From NCBI GenBank assembly GCA_903960645.1, contig CAJCBN010000094.1, positions 1 to 6,440 on the forward strand: a stretch of 6,440 nt of DNA, read 5' to 3'. The position numbers and the translations under genes are program-made. Below the pieces are notes generated by a model. That model was given only the letters and a program-made list of their open reading frames with translations. It had not been told where the DNA came from and did not search any database. This stretch comes from an uncultured Actinomycetes bacterium (GTDB lineage: Bacteria; Actinomycetota; Thermoleophilia; Gaiellales; F1-60-MAGs149). Shown here in pieces: positions 1 to 6,440 of the stretch; position 1 is the first letter of the stretch; each line of letters opens with the position of its first letter.

Positions 1-1202
1 AGACGCACGGCGATCAGCTTGCGCATGGCCGCCTCGCTGCCCTTCAGCACGATGTCGATCTGGTTCTCGCTGTCGTCCTGCAGGCACTGGTTGAACTGCG
101 CGGGGGTGGCCTTGACGGTGCGGTCAGCAATGCCGACCACGGTGATCGGCTCGCCGTCGATGAGGTACTCGTGGTTCGCCTTGATCAGCGGCACGACCTT
201 GCCCGCAGCGGAGCGGGCCACCAGCTGGAAGTATCGCCGGTACTCGTTCGGGTACATCGCGCGCAGGCCGTCGGGGGAGAAGGCCCCGCCGAGCGTCGCG
301 ATGCGCACGCGGTACTGGGCATCCTCCGCCCCGAAGACGGCGATGCCGTCGTTGGGCAGCAGGCCGCCCTTCAGGATCGGCGCGCCGTTCTCGCCCTTGG
401 TCGACATGCGCGTGAGCTTGGCGGCGATCATCCGCGGGCCGGTCCACTTGGTGGGATCCGCGGGCTGATCGTCGTAGGGCGTGCGGTCGTTGGTGCCCGT
501 CAGGCCGACCGCATTGGCCAGGCGCCCCTTGGGGCCGACCAGCTGCAGCGGCGTCGCGTCGGCGACGATCCGCACCGACACGGGGTAGATCGCGGCGGGG
601 TCGCTCTTCGGCAGGCGGTTGGCCAACTGGTTGCTGTTGAGCACCACCGTCGTGCCCTCGTTGTACTCGAAGTTGGGGCCGACGCTCGCGTTGTTGGGCG
701 TGATGACGCTGCCGTTATTGAGGGTCACCTCGAAGTCGCTGCCGTCGAGGGTGCTCGGGCGGGGCGGCCAGGAGAACTGCACCTGCACGACGTCGAGGTT
801 GGTCTGGTTGAACGAGGGGCCCCACGCGGCCTGGTACTGGGTGGCGCCGATGGCGGTGGTGAACGCCCAGGGCTTCGTGTGCCAGTTGGCGTGCGTCACG
901 CACCTGACGTCGTCGTTCCACGCGCCCCCGGCGGCCAGAACTGCGGTACGTGCCTCCTCGTACGTCTGCGCGCCGCGCGTCGTGTCGTAGCCCGGCACGG
1001 CGATGATGTCGGCGAAGTTGAGCGTCACGCCCATGATGCCCGGCGTGCGCGCCCACAGGTCGGAGGCGACGAGGATGTCGCGGTGCTGCGCCTGGCCGAC
1101 CGGGCCGTAGTCCTGGGCGAGAGCCATGCCGGGCGTTGCCAGCCCGAGCGCGGCCAGCACGATGGGAACGACGGTGCGAAGGTGGGGGCGGGGGAGCGGC
1201 AT
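1..1202 (-). CDS. Secreted protein of unknown family (3' end outside window)
   Basis: An open frame of 400 codons without a stop runs off the left edge, so the C-terminus is missing. I do not recognise the family. The N-terminus is a typical Sec signal peptide: arginines and a histidine within residues 5-9, a hydrophobic core at about 11-23 (VVPIVLAALGLAT) and an Ala-Leu-Ala site at 27-29 that predicts a mature start at Gln30. There is no lipobox and no twin-arginine motif. The mature part is rich in Asn, Gly, Trp and Tyr, with many short beta-like segments and no further membrane helix. Its only cysteines in view are C101 and C373, which could pair outside the cell. A stretch with several aromatic residues (GAWNDDVRCVTHANWHTKPW, about 93-112) looks like a conserved core. 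The ATG has a well-placed AAGGA six bases upstream and lies 13 bp after the DUF1330 stop, so it probably belongs to the same operon. Function unknown; export is fairly sure. Confidence 0.8.
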   Translation of the reverse strand, partial: MPLPRPHLRTVVPIVLAALGLATPGMALAQDYGPVGQAQHRDILVASDLWARTPGIMGVTLNFADIIAVPGYDTTRGAQTYEEARTAVLAAGGAWNDDVRCVTHANWHTKPWAFTTAIGATQYQAAWGPSFNQTNLDVVQVQFSWPPRPSTLDGSDFEVTLNNGSVITPNNASVGPNFEYNEGTTVVLNSNQLANRLPKSDPAAIYPVSVRIVADATPLQLVGPKGRLANAVGLTGTNDRTPYDDQPADPTKWTGPRMIAAKLTRMSTKGENGAPILKGGLLPNDGIAVFGAEDAQYRVRIATLGGAFSPDGLRAMYPNEYRRYFQLVARSAAGKVVPLIKANHEYLIDGEPITVVGIADRTVKATPAQFNQCLQDDSENQIDIVLKGSEAAMRKLIAVR

Positions 1203-1208
1203 GGACGG

Positions 1209-1213
1209 TCCTT
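1209..1213 (-). promoter_or_regulatory. Ribosome binding site of the secreted-protein gene
   Basis: AAGGA on the minus strand lies six bases before the ATG at 1202 and just after the TAA of the DUF1330 gene. It fixes the start that gives a clean signal peptide. Confidence 0.6.
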
Positions 1214-1215
1214 GG

Positions 1216-1512
1216 TTAGGCGGGGTCGAGACCTTCGGCGATGACGAGGTCGAAGCGCGCGGCATCCTTGCGCAGCTCGATCGCGGCCTGGTAGGCCGGC
1301 GAGGCGTAGCAATCCTTCGCGGCCTGATAGCTCGGAAACTCCACGATGAAGGAGCGCCCGTGCGACTGGCCTTCGACGAGCTCCGTCACGTCGCCGCGCA
1401 CGATCGCGTGGCCGCCGTGTTCGGCGATGATCGCGCCCGCCGTCTCGCGGTAGGGGGTGAACCCCTCGGGATCGGCGATGTTGGCCGTCACGACCCAGTA
1501 GCCCTTGGCCAT
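1216..1512 (-). CDS. DUF1330 family protein
   Basis: This is a 98-residue protein of the DUF1330 family, small proteins with a ferredoxin-like (dimeric alpha-beta barrel) fold and no agreed biochemical role. Family features seen are the start MAKGYWVV, a first-strand/helix segment with DPEGFTPYRE (14-23), a glycine-rich turn EHGGHAIVRGD (31-41), the strand GRSFIVEFPS (52-61) and the helix with SPAYQAA before the C-terminal RFDLVIAEG. The length is usual for the family. The ATG at 1512 was chosen because it matches the family N-terminus; in-frame sequence upstream belongs to the GMC gene and the gap. A modest AAAGG sits 11 bases upstream. The gene follows the GMC oxidoreductase by 44 bp and precedes the secreted-protein gene by 13 bp, consistent with co-transcription. 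DUF1330 members resemble small monooxygenase-like or binding proteins, but no catalytic role can be assigned here. Family call is confident, function is not. Confidence 0.88.
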   Translation of the reverse strand: MAKGYWVVTANIADPEGFTPYRETAGAIIAEHGGHAIVRGDVTELVEGQSHGRSFIVEFPSYQAAKDCYASPAYQAAIELRKDAARFDLVIAEGLDPA

Positions 1513-1556
1513 CTGTTGCACTGCCTTTCGCGGGCGAACGCAGGTGGAGCAGCAGT

Positions 1557-3017
1557 CTACGCGTCGAGCAGCAGCTGTGCGATGCGCTCGCCCGTCATCA
1601 CGGCCGGCAGGTTCGTATTGGCGCGCATGATCTGCGGATAGAGGCACACGTCGCCGACCACCACGCGGGCCAGGCCGTGCACGCGACCGCGCTCGTCGCA
1701 GACCGCGTCGGGACCGCTGCCCATCTTGGCGGTGCCGACAGGGTGGTAGTAGTGCGCGACGTTGGCGCGGATGGCCTCGTCGGTCGAGAGGTCGGTCACC
1801 GGCGGGCCCACGTGCGGGGCGACGGCGGGGTGGTCGAGGATCTCGTTGGCGATGCGCACGCCGTCGCGCAGCACCGCGAGGTCGTGCCCGGCCTCGTCGG
1901 CGAGGTAGCGATGGTCGATCAGCGGGAGCGCCTCGGGGTCGGCCGAGGTGATGTCGATGCGCCCACGGCTCTGCGGTGTCACGCACGACACGACCACGGC
2001 GACTCGGCCGTGCAGCTCGTGCGTCTGGTCTGCGGCCAGCACGGGGAAGACATGCAGGTCGAAGATGCCGTCCGCGGCCTCGGCCGAGATGGCCTTGCCG
2101 AGCGTCTGCTCCTCGGGGAGGAACCCGGCGGCCGCGGTGGCGTCGATGTCGGCCTGCAGGGCAACGCCGATCTCGCGATCGACGAGCACGAGCGGGTGGT
2201 CGTGGAGGTTGGCACCGACGCCGGGCAGGTCGAGCACCGGCTCGACGCCGACGGCGCGCAGGCGCTCGGGGTCGCCGATGCCTGAGCGCTGCAGGATCAG
2301 CGGCGTGCCGTACACCCCGGCGGCGAGCACGAGCGTCCCGGCGACGAGCTTGTACGTCCGGCCGTCGCTGACCGCGTGCACGACGACGCCGTCGGCCGTC
2401 TCCTCAAAGCGATCGACGAGCGTGCGGTCGAGGATCGTCAGGTTCGGGAGGTGCCGCACCGGGTCGAGGTACGCGAACGCGGTGTTCCAGCGCGTGCGGC
2501 CGACGACGTTGACGGTCTCGAGGCCGAAGCCGTCGTTGGCGTCGAGGTCGCAGAGGTCGGAGGCCATCCGCCAGCCGAGGTCACGCGTGGCCTCGAGGCA
2601 GTGGCGGTGGAACGGCACGACCTCGGCCTCGGTGTAGGTGCGCACGCGCATCGTCTCCACCACGGTGTCGAACAGCGGCGCGACGTCGTCGCCCTTCCAG
2701 CCCGGCAGGCCCCAGGCGTCGTAGTCCACGCGGTGGCCGATGGCCGCGATTGCGCCGTTGTGCGCCGAGCAGCCACCGATCACGCGGGCGCGCTCGAAGC
2801 TCCAGCGCCCGTCGTCACCCGTGTAGCCCCAGTCGTGCGAGAGGGCGAGGGTCGTGGCATCGACGAGGTCGTGCGGCCAGTCCGGTGCACCATGCGGGCC
2901 GTAGTCCGGCCCGGCCTCGACGAGGATCACGTCGCGGCCGGCCTCGGCGAGGCGGGCGGCGATGACGGCACCGGCAGACCCGCCGCCGATGATCACGACG
3001 TCGGCGGCCGTGCTCAC
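1557..3017 (-). CDS. GMC-family FAD-dependent oxidoreductase, possibly covalently flavinylated
   Basis: This 486-residue flavoprotein is of the glucose-methanol-choline family, whose members mostly oxidise alcohols to carbonyls. The N-terminal dinucleotide fold is clear: GGGSAG at 11-16 and the ribose-binding Glu34 in LVEAG. GMC signature 1 is RVIGGCSAHNGAIAAIG (78-94), followed by DYDAW. Signature 2 is TLVLAAGVYGTPLILQRSGI (228-247), followed by LPGVGANLHDHP (264-274). The C-terminal catalytic region has H425 in YYHPVGTAKMG and, in the ANTNLPA segment, N467 or N469 as the second member of the usual His/Asn pair. H86 in GGCSAHN lines up with the histidine that carries FAD covalently in choline oxidase. 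The protein is slightly shorter than many GMC enzymes (commonly 500-560), so loops around the active site may be reduced. The GTG start is preferred because it begins just before the FAD motif, has GGGAGGA nine bases upstream and overlaps the cupin stop by four bases. No signal peptide is seen, so it is probably cytoplasmic. Substrate unknown. Confidence 0.93.
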   Translation of the reverse strand: MSTAADVVIIGGGSAGAVIAARLAEAGRDVILVEAGPDYGPHGAPDWPHDLVDATTLALSHDWGYTGDDGRWSFERARVIGGCSAHNGAIAAIGHRVDYDAWGLPGWKGDDVAPLFDTVVETMRVRTYTEAEVVPFHRHCLEATRDLGWRMASDLCDLDANDGFGLETVNVVGRTRWNTAFAYLDPVRHLPNLTILDRTLVDRFEETADGVVVHAVSDGRTYKLVAGTLVLAAGVYGTPLILQRSGIGDPERLRAVGVEPVLDLPGVGANLHDHPLVLVDREIGVALQADIDATAAAGFLPEEQTLGKAISAEAADGIFDLHVFPVLAADQTHELHGRVAVVVSCVTPQSRGRIDITSADPEALPLIDHRYLADEAGHDLAVLRDGVRIANEILDHPAVAPHVGPPVTDLSTDEAIRANVAHYYHPVGTAKMGSGPDAVCDERGRVHGLARVVVGDVCLYPQIMRANTNLPAVMTGERIAQLLLDA

Positions 3018-3370
3018 GGTGCGAGGTCCTCCCAGTCGGTGGTGCCCCAGGTGATCGCGAGGAACGTGCAGTTGTGGCCGGCGGCGGCGCCGTGATAGTG
3101 GCGCTCGTCGGCGGGGGCGTCGACGTAGTCGCCGGGCCCGAGCTCGGTCTCGCCGTCGGGCATGCCGACCCGGCCGCGACCCTCCAGCACGAGTAGCTTC
3201 TGCCCGCCCGGATGGGAATGCCAGTACGTGCAGGCGCCGTCGTCGAACGCCACGCGGGCGATGTCGGGCGCGCTGCCGTCGGGCGCCTCGTCGAGCATCT
3301 CGAGCCGGACGGTGCCGGTGAACCGGCCGCCGTAGAGCTCCGAACTGGTGCCACCGCTGACGATGCGCAT
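3014..3370 (-). CDS. Small cupin, related to manganese hydroxynitrile-lyase-type cupins
   Basis: This is a 118-residue single-domain cupin (beta barrel with a bound metal). Cupin motif 1 is GACTYWHSHPGGQKLLVLEG (45-64), where H51, H53 and Q57 are the expected ligands. Motif 2 is GDYVDAPADERHYHG (80-94), where H91 is the fourth ligand. Gln instead of the usual Glu at position 57, plus the N-terminal GRFTGTVRLEML strand, resemble the bacterial manganese-dependent (R)-hydroxynitrile lyases described from Granulicella and Acidobacterium. The same architecture also occurs in many uncharacterised cupins. At the position where, as I recall, those lyases have an active-site histidine in a His-Leu-Ala-Ile strand, this protein has Phe103 (TFLAI), so the lyase reaction is doubtful. 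The ATG at 3370 has GGGAGG six bases upstream. A further in-frame ATG at 3457 lacks such a site and would add a basic tail without cupin features. It is the first gene of the leftward set and is translationally coupled to the GMC gene. Confidence 0.9.
   Translation of the reverse strand: MRIVSGGTSSELYGGRFTGTVRLEMLDEAPDGSAPDIARVAFDDGACTYWHSHPGGQKLLVLEGRGRVGMPDGETELGPGDYVDAPADERHYHGAAAGHNCTFLAITWGTTDWEDLAP
3027..3033 (-). promoter_or_regulatory. Ribosome binding site of the GMC gene, inside the cupin gene
   Basis: GGGAGGA on the minus strand lies nine bases before the GTG at 3017, within the last codons of the cupin gene. It supports GTG as the GMC start and allows both re-initiation and independent initiation. 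Confidence 0.6.
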
Positions 3371-3376
3371 TGCGTG

Positions 3377-3382
3377 CCTCCC
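3377..3382 (-). promoter_or_regulatory. Ribosome binding site of the cupin gene
   Basis: GGGAGG on the minus strand lies six bases before the ATG at 3370. It is the strongest Shine-Dalgarno match in the window and decides in favour of the shorter cupin over the in-frame ATG at 3457. Confidence 0.65.
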
Positions 3383-3389
3383 GGGAATC

Positions 3390-3407
3390 TGCGCACAGTG
3401 TCGCGCA
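3390..3407. repeat. Imperfect inverted repeat, candidate operator
   Basis: The 18 bases TGCGCACAGTGTCGCGCA form a dyad around G3398. ACA/TGT pair directly, and the outer TGCGC/GCGCA arms pair if C3402 is bulged, giving eight pairs. It lies 20-37 bp upstream of the cupin start, where a repressor would block that promoter. It is short and built largely from GC steps that are common in this DNA, so chance is a real alternative. Confidence 0.3.
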
Positions 3408-3447
3408 ATCCACCGTCCGATGTGGGTATCGCCGGGAGCTGGGCGAC

Positions 3448-3453
3448 TAGGGT
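3448..3453 (+). promoter_or_regulatory. Possible -10 element of the ppdK promoter
   Basis: TAGGGT fits the loose actinobacterial TANNNT -10 pattern and would place transcription start near 3460, about 28 bases before the ppdK start. No recognisable -35 lies 17-18 bp upstream, so this is weak. Confidence 0.2.
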
Positions 3454-3472
3454 TCATGGCAATGCACCGCTC

Positions 3473-3477
3473 AGGAG
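3473..3477 (+). promoter_or_regulatory. Ribosome binding site supporting the TTG start of ppdK
   Basis: AGGAG lies ten bases before the TTG at 3488. No ATG or GTG is in frame near it: the ATGs at about 3456 and 3462 are in other frames. It therefore decides the start of the dikinase gene. Confidence 0.55.
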
Positions 3478-3487
3478 CTGCGACACG

Positions 3488-6139
<2,652 letters not shown>

Positions 6140-6141
6140 GC

Positions 6142-6440
6142 ATGGCCGTCACCCTGCACGTCGCGCTCGATCCTCGTGATCCCGCGCCGGCCGACGTCGC
6201 CATCGTCGTCGACTGCATCCGCGCCACGACCACGATCTCGCACGCGCTCGATACGGGCTACGCATCTGTCACGTGCGTGGGGGAGATCGACGACGCCCAC
6301 GCGGAGCGCGCCGAGGGCGTCCTGCTCGGCGGCGAGCGGCACGGCGTGATGATCGAGGGCTTCGACCTCGGCAACTCGCCCGCCGAGTACGCCGTGCAGC
6401 GGGGCGAGCGCATCGTCCTCACCACCACCAACGGCACCCG
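6142..6440 (+). CDS. comB: 2-phosphosulfolactate phosphatase (ComB family), N-terminal part
   Basis: The first 99 codons of a ComB-family phosphatase are present; the rest lies beyond the right edge. Characterised members are Mg2+-dependent and hydrolyse 2-phosphosulfolactate to sulfolactate, the second step of the PEP-to-coenzyme M route in methanogens. Homologues occur in many bacteria that lack coenzyme M. Family motifs visible in order are VVDCIRATTTISHAL (22-36, usually Asp-Val-Leu-Arg-Ala-Thr-Thr-Thr), LLGGERHG (61-68), IEGFDLGNSP (71-80) and IVLTTTNGT (91-99). The slight oddity is Cys25-Ile26 in the first motif. The start is the ATG two bases after the dikinase stop, so the two genes are almost certainly on one transcript. 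Because PEP, the dikinase product, is the precursor of phosphosulfolactate, the pairing could reflect a shared pathway. The family call is sure; the exact substrate in this organism is not. Confidence 0.93.
   Translation, partial: MAVTLHVALDPRDPAPADVAIVVDCIRATTTISHALDTGYASVTCVGEIDDAHAERAEGVLLGGERHGVMIEGFDLGNSPAEYAVQRGERIVLTTTNGT

Larger units (their letters stand above)
3371..3487. promoter_or_regulatory. Divergent promoter region between the cupin and ppdK genes
   Basis: These 117 bp separate the start codons of the two gene sets, so both promoters should lie here or just inside the flanking genes. The region carries the ribosome binding sites of both first genes, an imperfect dyad at 3390-3407 and one weak -10-like hexamer. 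I see no good -35/-10 pair on either strand and no riboswitch-like fold. No other stretch in the window is non-coding for more than 44 bases. Confidence 0.6.

Noticed and set aside
171..1244. Plus-strand open frame of 357 codons opposite the secreted-protein gene.
   Set aside because: Low-complexity Arg/Gly/Ala/Val-rich translation with no recognisable domain; the opposite strand has a signal peptide and sensible composition.
1527..1538. Short palindrome TTCGCGGGCGAA in the gap before the DUF1330 gene, considered as a terminator or regulatory hairpin.
   Set aside because: The stem is only four to five pairs with no T-run, overlaps the ribosome binding site, and such GC dyads are expected by chance here.
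1677..3095. Several plus-strand open frames opposite the GMC gene.
   Set aside because: They are shadows of the strongly supported GMC coding frame and have no motifs or ribosome binding sites.
3371..3457. Longer cupin starting at the ATG at 3457.
   Set aside because: No ribosome binding site precedes it, and the extra 29 residues have no cupin features; GGGAGG before 3370 is much better.
3212..3487. In-frame upstream extension of the dikinase into the antisense of the cupin gene.
   Set aside because: It lacks dikinase similarity, would overlap the cupin gene, and the TTG with its ribosome binding site gives the family-standard N-terminus.
6140..6141. Possible terminator or promoter between ppdK and the comB-like gene.
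   Set aside because: Only two bases separate the genes; there is no room for either, and coupled translation is the simpler reading.

Overview
The window is GC-rich bacterial DNA (roughly 70% G+C by eye, with strong G/C preference at third codon positions) and is almost entirely coding. It holds six genes in two back-to-back sets, read outward from a 117-bp divergent intergenic region (3371-3487). Base composition, the TTG-started pyruvate phosphate dikinase and the pairing of that gene with a ComB-like phosphatase suggest an actinobacterium, perhaps of the Thermoleophilia/Solirubrobacterales type. That placement is inference; no rRNA or other taxonomic marker is present.

Leftward (minus-strand) set, in transcription order: a small cupin (3370-3014); a GMC-family FAD oxidoreductase (3017-1557) whose GTG start overlaps the cupin stop by four bases; a 98-residue DUF1330 protein (1512-1216); and a secreted protein of unknown family (1202 to beyond base 1), cut by the window edge. 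The spacings of -4, 44 and 13 bp suggest one operon. The cupin has the His-x-His/Gln/His metal set known from manganese-dependent bacterial hydroxynitrile lyases. The GMC enzyme has a Gly-Gly-Cys-Ser-Ala-His-Asn motif resembling the covalent-FAD site of choline oxidase. The set therefore looks like an uncharacterised small-molecule oxidation pathway with an accessory secreted product; the substrate cannot be read from the sequence.

Rightward (plus-strand) set: a complete pyruvate phosphate dikinase (3488-6139), followed after two bases by the first 99 codons of a 2-phosphosulfolactate phosphatase (ComB) homologue (6142 to beyond base 6440). The first enzyme can make phosphoenolpyruvate. ComB acts one step downstream of PEP in the sulfolactate/coenzyme M route, so the pairing may be metabolic rather than accidental, although no ComA is visible.

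I see no tRNA, rRNA, CRISPR array, insertion sequence or convincing terminator. No gap between genes exceeds 117 bp. The very long reading frames opposite the dikinase and GMC genes are composition artefacts.
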